This document shows positions 1-7,958 of a stretch of 64,000 nucleotides of DNA, in pieces. A model generated the notes under the pieces. The model was not told the DNA's origin. It saw only the letters and a program-made list of their open reading frames with translations, and did not search any database. The position numbers were made by a program, and so were the translations under genes. Source of the DNA: JAKOUY01 sp037045185 (GTDB lineage Bacteria > Actinomycetota > Acidimicrobiia > Acidimicrobiales > Ilumatobacteraceae); assembly GCA_037045185.1 (NCBI GenBank), contig JBAOHQ010000008.1, positions 372,001 through 436,000 of the forward strand. Direction: 5' to 3'. Position 1 is the first letter of the stretch, and the number at the start of each line of letters is the position of its first letter.

Positions 1-760
1 CCGCTGCGGTCTTCCAGTCGCCGTCGGCCTCGATGATCAACGGGGCGTTGTTGCCCAGCTCCAATCCAACGCGCTTGCGCGCCGCCCGGGCACGAATGCC
101 CCAGCCGACCTCCGGTGATCCGGTGAAGGTGATCAAGGCGACGTCGGGATGGTCGACGATGGCGTTGCCGACGGTGCTGCCGCCGCCGGTGACGACGTGC
201 AGGTAGTCGGCCGGCAGGCCGCACTCCTCGACCAGCATCGACGCCAGCGTCAGCGAGCTGAACGGGGTCTGGCTGGCCGGCTTCAACACCACCGGGCACC
301 CGGCGGCGATGGCCGGCCCGAGCTTGTGGACCACGAGGTTGAGCGGGAAGTTGAACGGCGCGATGGCCCCGACGACGCCGATGGGGACGCGCAGGGTGAA
401 GCCGATCTTGCCCTCCCCTCCGTTCAGGGCGTCGAGCGGCACGACGTCGCCGGCCAGGGTGCGCGCCTCGGCCGCGGCGAAGCGGAAGGTGCCGACGGCG
501 CGCTCGGCCTCGACCCGGGCGGTCTTGATCGGCTTGGCGGCCTCCTTGGCGACGATCCGGGCGAACTCCTCCTTGCGGGCCGCGAGGCGCGTGGCCGCGT
601 TGTCGAGGATCTCGGCCCGCTTCCACTGCGGAAGCGGGTTGTCGTGCAGGGCTCGCTTGGCGGCCTGCACGGCACGATCGACGTCCTCGGCGGTCTGGGC
701 GGGGATCTCGCCGAGAAGCGAGCCGTCGTACGGTGAACGAACGGTGATGGTGTCCGGCAT
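1..760 (-). CDS. Aldehyde dehydrogenase family protein, N-terminal part (runs off the window)
   Basis: This is the N-terminal 253 residues of an NAD(P)-dependent aldehyde dehydrogenase, which oxidises an aldehyde to the acid. Visible family motifs are the Rossmann segment APFNFPLN (residues about 134-141), VVLKPAS with the cofactor-contacting Lys160, TFTGSPEVG (about 211-219) and the general-base Glu234 in LELGNNAP. That last motif differs slightly from the usual ELGGNNP. The catalytic cysteine lies beyond base 1, so catalytic competence cannot be judged. The start at 760 gives MPDTITVRSPYDG, a typical ALDH beginning. A TATCGT hexamer eight bases upstream supports it. The gene is divergent from the glycerophosphodiesterase, with only about 22 bases between the two starts. 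The substrate is unknown. Confidence 0.9.
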   Translation of the reverse strand, partial: MPDTITVRSPYDGSLLGEIPAQTAEDVDRAVQAAKRALHDNPLPQWKRAEILDNAATRLAARKEEFARIVAKEAAKPIKTARVEAERAVGTFRFAAAEARTLAGDVVPLDALNGGEGKIGFTLRVPIGVVGAIAPFNFPLNLVVHKLGPAIAAGCPVVLKPASQTPFSSLTLASMLVEECGLPADYLHVVTGGGSTVGNAIVDHPDVALITFTGSPEVGWGIRARAARKRVGLELGNNAPLIIEADGDWKTAA

Positions 761-768
761 GCCATGGA

Positions 769-774
769 CGATAC
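769..774 (-). promoter_or_regulatory. Candidate leaderless -10 box of the aldehyde dehydrogenase gene
   Basis: TATCGT on the minus strand ends eight bases before the ATG at 760. It overlaps the candidate -10 of the divergent gene. No convincing -35 is visible. Confidence 0.4.
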
Positions 775-775
775 T
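770..775 (+). promoter_or_regulatory. Candidate leaderless -10 box of the glycerophosphodiesterase gene
   Basis: GATACT ends seven bases before the GTG at 783. It fits the TAnnnT consensus less well than the other boxes in the window. Confidence 0.35.
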
Positions 776-782
776 GACTGCC

Positions 783-1547
783 GTGCAGCGCGGCGCCCGG
801 GCTCCCCATCCGTACCTCGACTGGCCGCATCCCATCCCCTTCGCCCATCGCGGCGGCGCCAGCGACATGCCCGAGAACACGATGCCGGCGTTCGAGTACG
901 CGGTGCGCCTCGGCTACCGGTACGTGGAGACCGACGTGCAGGTCACCGCCGACGGGGTGCTGCTCGCCTTCCATGACAACGACCTGCGCCGCACGTGCGG
1001 GCGCTCCGGACGGATCAGCGATCTGCCGTGGTCAGAGGTGCGCACGGCCAGGGTCTCGGGCGAGGCGCCGATCCCCACGCTGGACGAACTGCTCGGCACG
1101 TGGCCTGAGCTGCGCGTCAACATCGACTGCAAGTCCGACCAGGCGGTCGAGGCGTTGATCGCCGCCCTGCACCGGTCCCGAGCGCTGGACCGGGTGTGCG
1201 TGGGCGCCTTCAGTGACCGGCGCATCCGCCGGCTGCGCCGCTTGGTGGGCCCGCAGCTGTGCACCGCCCTCGGCCCGGCGGGCGTCGCCGCCCTGCTGGC
1301 CGGGACGTTGCGGGCGACGGCGGCGCGCACCGCCCAGGTGCCCGTGCGCCAGGGGCCACTGGCCGTGACGACGGCGGCGTTCGTTCGCCGGGCCCACGCC
1401 CTGGGAGTAGCCGTTCACGTGTGGACCATCGACGACGCGGCGGAGATGGAGCGGCTGCTCGACCTGGGCGTGGACGGGGTGATGACGGACCGACCCACCG
1501 TGCTGCGCGAGGTGTTCGAACGGCGCGCCTGGTGGGTGGGCGCGTGA
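783..1547 (+). CDS. Glycerophosphodiester phosphodiesterase family protein
   Basis: The protein has 254 residues and a GDPD TIM-barrel, which hydrolyses glycerophosphodiesters to glycerol 3-phosphate and an alcohol. The metal and catalytic motifs are present: AHRGG (His22-Arg23), PENT (Glu31, Asn32), VETDVQ (Glu49, Asp51) and FHDNDL (His64). The C-terminal HVWTIDD and GVDGVMTDRP are also typical of the family. No signal peptide is seen, so a cytoplasmic enzyme is likely. The GTG at 783 is chosen because a -10-like hexamer precedes it and the residues that follow resemble GDPD N-termini. An ATG at 759 in the same frame would add eight residues and overlap the divergent gene. Its stop overlaps the start of the amidohydrolase gene (GTGA), so the two are probably cotranscribed. 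Confidence 0.9.
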   Translation: MQRGARAPHPYLDWPHPIPFAHRGGASDMPENTMPAFEYAVRLGYRYVETDVQVTADGVLLAFHDNDLRRTCGRSGRISDLPWSEVRTARVSGEAPIPTLDELLGTWPELRVNIDCKSDQAVEALIAALHRSRALDRVCVGAFSDRRIRRLRRLVGPQLCTALGPAGVAALLAGTLRATAARTAQVPVRQGPLAVTTAAFVRRAHALGVAVHVWTIDDAAEMERLLDLGVDGVMTDRPTVLREVFERRAWWVGA

Positions 1548-2572
1548 CCCTGCTCCTGCCGGCCCTCGCCGAGCCACACGCCCACCTCGACAAGGCATTC
1601 CTGGCCGAACGAGTGGTCAACACCTCCGGTGACCTGATGGGCGCGATCCTGGCGATGGAGGCCGCTCGCCCCACCATCACCGTCGCCGACACCATCGAGC
1701 GCGCCGAGCGGGCGGCGCGGATGATGATGGCCAACGGGGTGACAGCCATCCGAACCCACGCCGACGTGACCGAGTCCAACGGGCTGGCCTCGGCCGAGGC
1801 GCTGATCGAGGTCCGCCGCCGCCTGGCCGGGGAGGTGGAGATCCAGGTCGTCGCCCTGACCGGGTGGCCGGTCGTCGGTCCCGCCGGTGCCGCGCACCGC
1901 CGCCTGCTGGGTGAGGCCATCGACCTGGGAGTCGACCGGGTGGGCGGCTGCCCGCACCTGGAAGACGACCCCGACGCGGCTACCGAGGTGTTCCTGGAGG
2001 CGGCCGCCGCGGCCGGTCTCGGCCTGGACCTGCACACCGACGAGACCCTGCACCCCGAGGCCCACGGTTTGGAGACCCTGGCCCGCCGGGTGCTGGTGAC
2101 GGGCTTCGCGGGTCCGGTGACGGCGAGTCACTGCGTCTCGTTGGCGATGCAGCCAGAGGCGCACCAGCGCCGGGTGGCCGATCTGGTCGCCGCGGCCGGG
2201 ATCGGCGTGGTCGCCTTGCCGCAGACCAACCTGTTCCTCCAGGGACGTGGGCACCGCCAGGCCATGCCCCGAGGGATCACCGCGGTGGGCGCCCTGCTGG
2301 ACGCCGGTGTCGTCGTCGCCGCCGGCGCCGACAACCTGCAGGACCCGTTCAACCCGATGGGCCGGGCCGATCCACTGGAGATCGCCGGGCTGATGGTCCT
2401 GACCTGCCACCTGCTGCCCCACCAGGCACTGGCGATGGTCAGCACCGCGGCCCGCCAGGCGATGGGCCTGCCCGATTCCGCGGACGCGGTGGAGATCGAC
2501 GCCGCCTCGATTCGCGAGGCGCTGGCCTGCGGCGGCCCCCGGCATCTCCGGCGTGCCGGCGCGGCGCAGTAA
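1544..2572 (+). CDS. Cytosine-deaminase-type amidohydrolase
   Basis: The protein has 342 residues and belongs to the amidohydrolase superfamily (cytosine deaminase / N-isopropylammelide hydrolase branch). It removes amino or amide groups from N-heterocycles using one bound metal. The metal ligands can be placed: PHAHLDKAF (His12, His14), HTDE (His164, Glu167), SHC (His196) and GADNLQDPF (Asp263). Unusually, the protein begins almost directly at the first metal motif. The N-terminal beta-sandwich strands that most relatives carry are missing. A second GTG 12 bases upstream does not restore them. It overlaps the preceding gene by four bases. The neighbouring SDR and NMT1-type importer suggest pyrimidine or triazine-like substrates, which is inference only. 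Confidence 0.85.
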   Translation: MTLLLPALAEPHAHLDKAFLAERVVNTSGDLMGAILAMEAARPTITVADTIERAERAARMMMANGVTAIRTHADVTESNGLASAEALIEVRRRLAGEVEIQVVALTGWPVVGPAGAAHRRLLGEAIDLGVDRVGGCPHLEDDPDAATEVFLEAAAAAGLGLDLHTDETLHPEAHGLETLARRVLVTGFAGPVTASHCVSLAMQPEAHQRRVADLVAAAGIGVVALPQTNLFLQGRGHRQAMPRGITAVGALLDAGVVVAAGADNLQDPFNPMGRADPLEIAGLMVLTCHLLPHQALAMVSTAARQAMGLPDSADAVEIDAASIREALACGGPRHLRRAGAAQ

Positions 2573-2575
2573 CGT
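2570..2575 (+). promoter_or_regulatory. Candidate leaderless -10 box upstream of the SDR gene
   Basis: TAACGT overlaps the stop codon of the amidohydrolase gene and ends eight bases before a GTG at 2584. That GTG opens an eight-codon reading frame ending in the GTGA that contains the SDR start. Confidence 0.4.
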
Positions 2576-2606
2576 GCGCCTCCGTGAGCATCCTCGGCGG
2601 CCTCCC

Positions 2607-3320
2607 GTGAGCGGCGGGCGCCTGGCCGGCAAGCGGGCCGTGGTGACCGGAGCGGCGCGGGGCATCGGCGCGGCCATCGCCGAGACCTTCGAGCGTCACG
2701 GGGCCACCGTCGCCCGCCTCGACGTGACCGAGGACGATGGCATCATCGGCGCCGACCTGGCCGACCCCGACGCTGCCACGGCGGCTGCGACGAGAGCCAT
2801 CGACCAGCTCGGCGGGATCGACATCCTGGTGAACAACGCCGGAGTGTTGCGCATGGCGCCGCTCCTGGAGATCACCGTGGAGCAGTGGGACTCGACGTTC
2901 GATGTCAACGTGCGCGCCATGCTGCTGACCATGCAGATGGCCGCCCGCTCGATGATCGCCAGTGGTCGCCCCGGCACGGTGATCAACATGGCCAGCATGG
3001 GCGGCAAGGTCGGCTCGCCGAACCAGGCCCACTACGCGGCGTCGAAGGCGGCAGTCATCGCCCTGACCAGGGTGGCGGCCATGGAGCTGGGTCCCCACCA
3101 CATCACCGTCAACTGCATCTGCCCCGGCTACGTCCTGACCGAGATGGGTGCGGCGACGAGGACCCAGGCGATGATCGACGCCTGGAGCGCCACGTCCCCC
3201 CTCGGCCGCCTCGCCCAACCAGCCGATGTCGCCAACATGGCCCTGTTCCTGGCCAGCGAGGAGGCGAGCTACTGCACCGGCCAGGCGATGAACGTGACCG
3301 GCGGGATGATCTTCCACTAG
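2607..3320 (+). CDS. SDR family oxidoreductase
   Basis: This is a classical short-chain dehydrogenase/reductase of 237 residues, NAD(P)-dependent, acting on an alcohol or ketone of unknown identity. Features seen are the nucleotide-binding TGAARGIG near residues 14-21, the NNAG motif, the catalytic serine in NMASMGG and the YAASK catalytic pair. The C-terminus VTGGMIFH fits the family. The GTG at 2607 is the only start that keeps the N-terminal beta strand without a long odd extension. A GTG at 2584 with a good upstream -10 is in another frame and ends at 2610, so a missed indel near 2600 is possible. It follows the amidohydrolase gene by 34 bases and is probably in the same transcription unit. 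Confidence 0.88.
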   Translation: MSGGRLAGKRAVVTGAARGIGAAIAETFERHGATVARLDVTEDDGIIGADLADPDAATAAATRAIDQLGGIDILVNNAGVLRMAPLLEITVEQWDSTFDVNVRAMLLTMQMAARSMIASGRPGTVINMASMGGKVGSPNQAHYAASKAAVIALTRVAAMELGPHHITVNCICPGYVLTEMGAATRTQAMIDAWSATSPLGRLAQPADVANMALFLASEEASYCTGQAMNVTGGMIFH

Positions 3321-3368
3321 TTCACCGAGCCGAAACAGAACAGCTCACGATCCCCACTGCGCACCTAC

Positions 3369-3374
3369 TACTCT
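3369..3374 (+). promoter_or_regulatory. Candidate leaderless -10 box of the ABC1 operon
   Basis: TACTCT ends eight bases before the ATG at 3383, in the 62-base gap after the SDR gene. It probably drives the three-gene importer operon. Confidence 0.45.
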
Positions 3375-3382
3375 CGGCCCGC

Positions 3383-4129
3383 ATGGAGAAGGGGTCCGCG
3401 CCGGCGTTGTCGTTCCAGGGCGTCTCGATGGTGTTTCCCGACGGAACTCATGCCCTGCAGGAGACCACCTTCGACGTCCGTCCCGGTGAGTTCGTGACCG
3501 TCGTCGGCCCGTCGGGTTGCGGCAAGAGCACGCTGCTGAAGATCGCCTCCGGGTTGCACCAGCCCACCACCGGCCGGGTGCAGGTCGACCGTCAGAAGTT
3601 GGGCTACGTCTTCCAGGACGCCACCTTGCTGCAGTGGCGCAGCGTCCAGAGCAACGTGGAACTGCTGGCAGAGTTGGAGGGCATGGGCAAGGCCGAGCGG
3701 TCCAGGCGGGCCACCGAGGCGATCACCACCGTCGGACTCACCGGGTTCGAGTCCAAGTACCCCAAGCAACTGTCCGGCGGAATGAAGATGCGCGCCTCGC
3801 TGGCCCGCACGCTGGTCCTGGCGCCGGAGGTGTTCCTGTTCGACGAGCCCTTCGGCGCCGTGGACGAGATCACCCGCGAGCGGCTCAACGACGAGGTCAT
3901 CACCCTGTTCAACCAGCGGCGGTTCGCCGCCCTGTTCATCACCCACTCGATCGCCGAGGCCGTGTTCCTGTCCACCAAGGTGCTGGTGATGAGCGCTCGG
4001 CCGGGCCGGATGGTGGCCGGCTTCGACGTGCCGTACTCCTACCCGCGGGTTCCGGATCTGCGCTTCGAGCCGTCCTTCGCCGAACTGTCCGGTGAGATCT
4101 CTCACGCACTCCGGGGCGCCCACGTATGA
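3383..4129 (+). CDS. ABC transporter ATP-binding protein (NMT1/SsuB-type importer 1)
   Basis: This is the 248-residue ATPase of an importer of the nitrate/sulfonate/pyrimidine-precursor class. The Walker A is GPSGCGKS (residues 42-49), followed by Q78, the signature LSGGM (130-134), Walker B LFDEP (152-156) and the switch His in FITHS. The segment FGAVDEITRERLND is typical of this subfamily. It is followed by the permease gene (four-base ATGA overlap) and then the binding-protein gene, so the operon encodes a full importer. A close paralogue lies at 55554-56312. The substrate cannot be read from the sequence. Confidence 0.93.
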   Translation: MEKGSAPALSFQGVSMVFPDGTHALQETTFDVRPGEFVTVVGPSGCGKSTLLKIASGLHQPTTGRVQVDRQKLGYVFQDATLLQWRSVQSNVELLAELEGMGKAERSRRATEAITTVGLTGFESKYPKQLSGGMKMRASLARTLVLAPEVFLFDEPFGAVDEITRERLNDEVITLFNQRRFAALFITHSIAEAVFLSTKVLVMSARPGRMVAGFDVPYSYPRVPDLRFEPSFAELSGEISHALRGAHV

Positions 4130-5025
4130 CCGCTCACGTGTCCGACTTCACCCACGACGACACCGTCGCGCCGGGTGCCCACGTGATCGACGACCACGCC
4201 GTGCTCGACGCCCCGCCGCCCACCCTGGCCGAGGGGTTCCGGTGGAGCAACGTGATCGGGCCGGTGGTGGTGTTCATCGCAGTGATCGCGTTCTGGGAGT
4301 TCATGCACCGCTGGGGCATGCAGCACCTCCTCGACAAGAAGCCGTTCCTGCTGCCCTCCCCCGCCACCGTGGTGGATCAGGCGTTCTTCACCAGCCTGTA
4401 CCGCGGTCAGTTGGCCACCGGTCTGTGGTGGACGTGCGTCGCCGCGTTCATCGGGCTGGCCGTGACCATCGTGCTGGGCGTCGGCCTGGCGGTGGTGATG
4501 GCCCAGCGGGCCTGGGTGGAGCGTTCCATCTACCCCTACCTCGTGGCCCTGCAAGCCACGCCAGTGCTGGCCATCGTGCCGATCATCTACGTGCTGTTCG
4601 GCGGTGGGATGGCCTCGCGCATCTACGTCTGCGTGATGATCAGCATCTTCCCCATCGTGACCAACACGCTGTTCGGCCTGATGTCGGCCGACCCGGCGCA
4701 GCACGACCTGTTCACCCTGCGCGGCTCCAGCCGCTGGACTCGCCTGACCAAGCTGCAGTTCCCGGCGGCGATGCCTGCCATCTTCACCGGGTTCCGCATC
4801 TCGGCCGGGCTGTCGGTGATCGGCGCCATCGTCGGCGAGCAGTTCTTCCGCCAGGGCGAGAAGCCGGGCATCGGCATCGTCATGGAGCAACTGCGTCAGA
4901 AGACCCGCTACCCACCGATGTACGGTGGGTTGATCATCGCCAGCCTGCTGGGGATCACCGTCTTCTTCATCTTCGGTTGGTTGAGCCGGTTGGTCGTCGG
5001 CCACTGGTACGAATCGAAGCGCTAG
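4126..5025 (+). CDS. ABC transporter permease (NMT1/SsuC-type importer 1)
   Basis: This is a 299-residue inner-membrane permease of the binding-protein-dependent family. About 45 hydrophilic residues precede the first membrane helix (VIGPVVVFIAVIAFWEF), and roughly six helices follow in total. The EAA-type cytoplasmic loop that docks the ATPase is visible around LRGSSRWTRLTKLQFPAAMP. It overlaps the ATPase gene by ATGA and is followed by the substrate-binding lipoprotein gene after 68 bases. It is clearly related to the permease at 54704-55561, including the shared run HDLFTL ahead of the EAA loop. Confidence 0.92.
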   Translation: MTAHVSDFTHDDTVAPGAHVIDDHAVLDAPPPTLAEGFRWSNVIGPVVVFIAVIAFWEFMHRWGMQHLLDKKPFLLPSPATVVDQAFFTSLYRGQLATGLWWTCVAAFIGLAVTIVLGVGLAVVMAQRAWVERSIYPYLVALQATPVLAIVPIIYVLFGGGMASRIYVCVMISIFPIVTNTLFGLMSADPAQHDLFTLRGSSRWTRLTKLQFPAAMPAIFTGFRISAGLSVIGAIVGEQFFRQGEKPGIGIVMEQLRQKTRYPPMYGGLIIASLLGITVFFIFGWLSRLVVGHWYESKR

Positions 5026-5093
5026 CAATCCCTATCCACCGAGGCCGCCTGCGACCTCCCGACACCGTGAACACCCAGCAACAAGGAGCATCC

Positions 5094-6608
5094 ATGCAAC
5101 ACCGACGCAGCGTCAAGCTGTTGGCAGCAACCCTCGTGGCATCGTCACTGGTCGTCGCCGCTTGCGGCGACGACAACGACACCAAGACCGCAGGAACCAA
5201 GGCCCCGGTCGTGACCCTGGCGCCGGGCACGACGCCAGCAGGCACGACGCCAGCAGGCACGACGCCATCGGCCAGCACACCGGCCACCGAGGCCCCGAAG
5301 CCGACCACCCCGGCCACGGAGGCGCCCAAGCCGACGGCTGCCGCGACGCCACCGCCGACCGAGGCCCCCAAGCCCACGACCCCAGCCACGCACACCCGCC
5401 ACCGAGGCGCCCAAGCCGACGACCCCGGAGACGACCCCGGAGACGACCCCGGCCACCGAGGCGCCCAAGCCGACGACCCCGGAGACGACCCCGGCCACCG
5501 AGGCCCCCAAGCCGACGACTGCCGACACCACTGGCGGCACGACGGGCGCCGGTGGCCCGGTCACGCTGAAGGGCGACTGCCCGGACACGGTGGTCATCCA
5601 GACGGACTGGATGCCCGAGGCCGAGCACGGCTTCCTGTACCAGATGGTGGGCGAGGGCTATGAGATGGACAAGGGCAAGGCCTACGTCACCGGCCCGCTG
5701 GTGGACGCCAAGGGCAACGACACCGGCGTCAAGATCCAGATCCGTTCGGGTGGTTCGCCGCAGCAGTTCCAGCCCGGTGACCCAGATCATGTACGCCGAC
5801 GACTCCATCCTGCTCGGCTACGTGTACACCGACGAGGCCATCCAGTTCAGCGGCGAGTTCCCGACGGTGGCCATCGAGTCCGGCTACGAGAAGAACCCGC
5901 AGATGATCATGTGGGACCCTGGCACGTACCCCGACGTGAAGGGCATCGCCGACCTCGGTACCGACAAGCGTCAAGATCCGCTACTTCGGTGGCGCGGCAT
6001 ACATGGACTTCCTCACGGGGTCCGGCATCCTGTCCAAGAGCCAGGTCGACGGTTCCTACACCGGTGACCCGGCGCTGTTCATCGCCGACAACGGCAAGGC
6101 CGCCCAGCAGGGCTTCGGCTCGGCTGAGCCGTACCTGTACAAGGTGGAACTGAAGGACTGGGGCAAGGACGTCAAGTACCAGTACATCAACGACGTCGGC
6201 TGGAGGAACTACGCCGAGTCCATCGCCACCAAGCCGGAGAACCTGGAGAAGTACGACGCCTGCTTCACCAAGCTGGTGCCGATCATCCAGCAGGCCAGCG
6301 TCGACTACGTCAACGACCCGGCCCGGGCCAACAAGGTGATCCTCGACGCCGTCGCCGCGTTCGGCAAGGACTTCGGCTGGGAGTACACCGAGGGCAACGC
6401 CGACTACGGGGTCAAGACCATCAAGGCCGACGGCCTGGTGGCCAACGGCACCGATGGCGTGATGGGCAGCTTCGACGAGGCCCGCGTGGCCGAGTTGATC
6501 AAGATCGCGACGCCGATCTACACCGCCCAGGGCGCCAAGGTGAAGGACGGCTTGAAGCCATCCGACATCGTCACCAACAAGTACCTGGATCCCTCGATCA
6601 GCCTCTGA
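5094..6608 (+). pseudogene. ABC substrate-binding lipoprotein (importer 1) interrupted by three single-base frameshifts
   Basis: Read through three +1 shifts, this encodes about 503 residues. It starts with a lipoprotein signal (lipobox VAAC, Cys24), then a Thr/Pro/Ala/Lys linker built of ATEAPKPTTP-like units, then a periplasmic binding domain beginning GDCPDTVVIQTDWMPEAEHG (NMT1/THI5-like). The extra bases are near 5391, in the CCC at 5773-5775, and near 5969. Together they restore the original frame, and the gene ends at the TGA at 6606-6608. Unbroken pieces run 5094-5390, about 5392-5775, about 5776-5968 and 5970-6608. Alignment with the intact paralogue at 53458-54666 (shared KNPQMIMWDP, LVPIIQQA, DPSI) fixes the shift points. 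AAGGAG at 5083-5088 is the ribosome-binding site. Sequencing error is more likely than decay. Confidence 0.82.
5280..5530 (+). repeat. In-gene repeats encoding the Pro/Thr-rich linker of the importer-1 lipoprotein
   Basis: Imperfect repeats coding for units such as ATEAPKPTTP and PETTP occur head to tail between the lipobox and the binding domain. They form a flexible spacer between the lipid anchor and the folded domain. The first frameshift of the gene lies inside this tract, near 5391. Confidence 0.8.
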
Positions 6609-6629
6609 GCTGACCCGTCCGGTCCCGCC

Positions 6630-6661
6630 AACGGGGCGTCGGCTTCGGCCGGCGCCCCGTT
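6630..6661. terminator. Bidirectional intrinsic terminator hairpin
   Basis: A 14-base-pair stem (arms 6630-6643 and 6648-6661, one G-U pair) closes a TTCG tetraloop. It sits in the 99-base gap between two convergent genes, so it can terminate both. Neither side has a long U-tract, which is common in high-GC actinobacteria. Confidence 0.75.
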
Positions 6662-6707
6662 CGGCGTTCTGCGGGTTGTCCGGGTGCGGGCAGGGCCCGA
6701 CGGTGGC

Positions 6708-7958
6708 TCAGCGCTCGTCGGCCTTGGCCAGCACGACCCGCAGCAGCACGTCGGCGCCGGCGGTGACATCGGCAGGGGTGGTGTACTCGGCGATGTTGTG
6801 CGACAGGCCGTCGACGCTGGGCACGAAGATCATCGAGGTCGGGCAGATCCGTGCCAGCATCTGGGCATCGTGCCCGGCGCCGCTGGGCATCCGCCGAGTG
6901 GTGAACCCGAGGTCCGTGGCAGTCTGGCCGACCAGGTCGACCATGCCGGGGTCGAAGGCGACGGGCTGGAACCGGGCCAGGGTGCGCCTCGAGATGGTCA
7001 CGCCCTCGGCCTCGGCCGCCTGGGTGCTGAGGGTGTCGAAGCGGGCCTCGGCCTCCTGCAGCAGGGCTTCGTCGGTGTTGCGCAGGTCCACCGTCATCGT
7101 TGCCGTTGCGGCCACCACGTTCACCAGGTTGGGGTGCAGGTCACAGCGCCCGACGGTGGCGACCTGGGTGCCGCCCATCCCGGTGGCGATCGAACGCACG
7201 CCGGTGGTGATCGCCGCGGCGACGTAGCCTGGGTCGTGACGCAACCGCATCGGCGTCGTTCCGGCGTGGGCCGACTGCCCGGTGATCGTCAGCGCGGTCC
7301 AACTGATCCCCTGGACCCCGGTGACCACGCCGATCGTGATGCCCTCGTCCTCCAGCACCGGACCCTGCTCGATGTGCAGCTCGACGTAGGCGTGCGGCGC
7401 TGCGGCCGCCGGGCACGGCGTCATCCCGGCGTAGCCGATGCGAGCCAGGTCGTCGCCGAGGCGCACGCCGTCGGCATCACGCACGTCGAGGGCGTCCTCC
7501 AGGGCCATGCCCCCGACGTACACCAGGCTGCCCAGCATGTCCGGCTGGAAGCGGGCGCCCTCCTCGCCGGTGAAGAAGGCGACCGCCACCGGGCGGCGGG
7601 TGGTCACCCCGGCCGTGATCAGCGTCTCGACCACCTGCAGACCCGCCAGCACCCCGAGGTTGCCGTCGAAGCGCCCGCCGGTGCGCACGGTGTCGATGTG
7701 CGAACCGATCATCACCGGGGCCAGATCGGCGTCGGTGCCGGGGTGGACGGCCACCACGTTGCCCACCGCATCGGTGGACACCTGCATCCCGAGGTCGCGC
7801 ATCCAGCCCACCACGAGGTCGCGGCCGTCACGATCGGCGTCGGTGAGGGCCAGGCGGGCGCAGCCGCGTTCGCCGTGCGGGCCGTGGACGGCGCCCACCT
7901 CACCCAGGGCCTCCAGCCGATCCCACAGCCGGCCCCCATCGATGCGCAGGTCGCTCAT
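6708..7958 (-). CDS. Zn-dependent N-carbamoyl-amino-acid / allantoate amidohydrolase family protein
   Basis: The protein has 416 residues and belongs to the M20 family (HyuC/AllC type). It hydrolyses an N-carbamoyl or ureido group in hydantoin, pyrimidine or purine breakdown. Binuclear metal motifs are visible: GSHIDTV, GGRFDGNLG, TGEEGARF and the late SHNIAEYT. The substrate-binding ELHIEQGPVLE, AHAGTTPMRLRHD and GAGHDAQM are all present. The start at 7958 (MSDLRIDGG) is preferred over an upstream ATG because it overlaps the preceding creatininase-family gene by four bases, ATGA style. The two form an operon converging on importer 1. The exact substrate (beta-ureido acid, hydantoin product or allantoate) is undetermined. 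Confidence 0.9.
   Translation of the reverse strand: MSDLRIDGGRLWDRLEALGEVGAVHGPHGERGCARLALTDADRDGRDLVVGWMRDLGMQVSTDAVGNVVAVHPGTDADLAPVMIGSHIDTVRTGGRFDGNLGVLAGLQVVETLITAGVTTRRPVAVAFFTGEEGARFQPDMLGSLVYVGGMALEDALDVRDADGVRLGDDLARIGYAGMTPCPAAAAPHAYVELHIEQGPVLEDEGITIGVVTGVQGISWTALTITGQSAHAGTTPMRLRHDPGYVAAAITTGVRSIATGMGGTQVATVGRCDLHPNLVNVVAATATMTVDLRNTDEALLQEAEARFDTLSTQAAEAEGVTISRRTLARFQPVAFDPGMVDLVGQTATDLGFTTRRMPSGAGHDAQMLARICPTSMIFVPSVDGLSHNIAEYTTPADVTAGADVLLRVVLAKADER

Noticed and set aside
5385..5395. Programmed ribosomal frameshifting in the importer-1 lipoprotein gene
   Set aside because: No slippery heptamer or stimulatory structure is evident, three shifts would be needed, and the paralogue is continuous.
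5280..5530. Direct repeats that could suggest a CRISPR or satellite array
   Set aside because: Repeats are in-frame coding units of a Pro/Thr linker of a lipoprotein; no spacer-repeat regularity and no cas genes.
5590..6153. Separate genes for each fragment of the importer-1 binding protein
   Set aside because: Each fragment matches consecutive parts of one paralogue; they are one gene with frameshifts.
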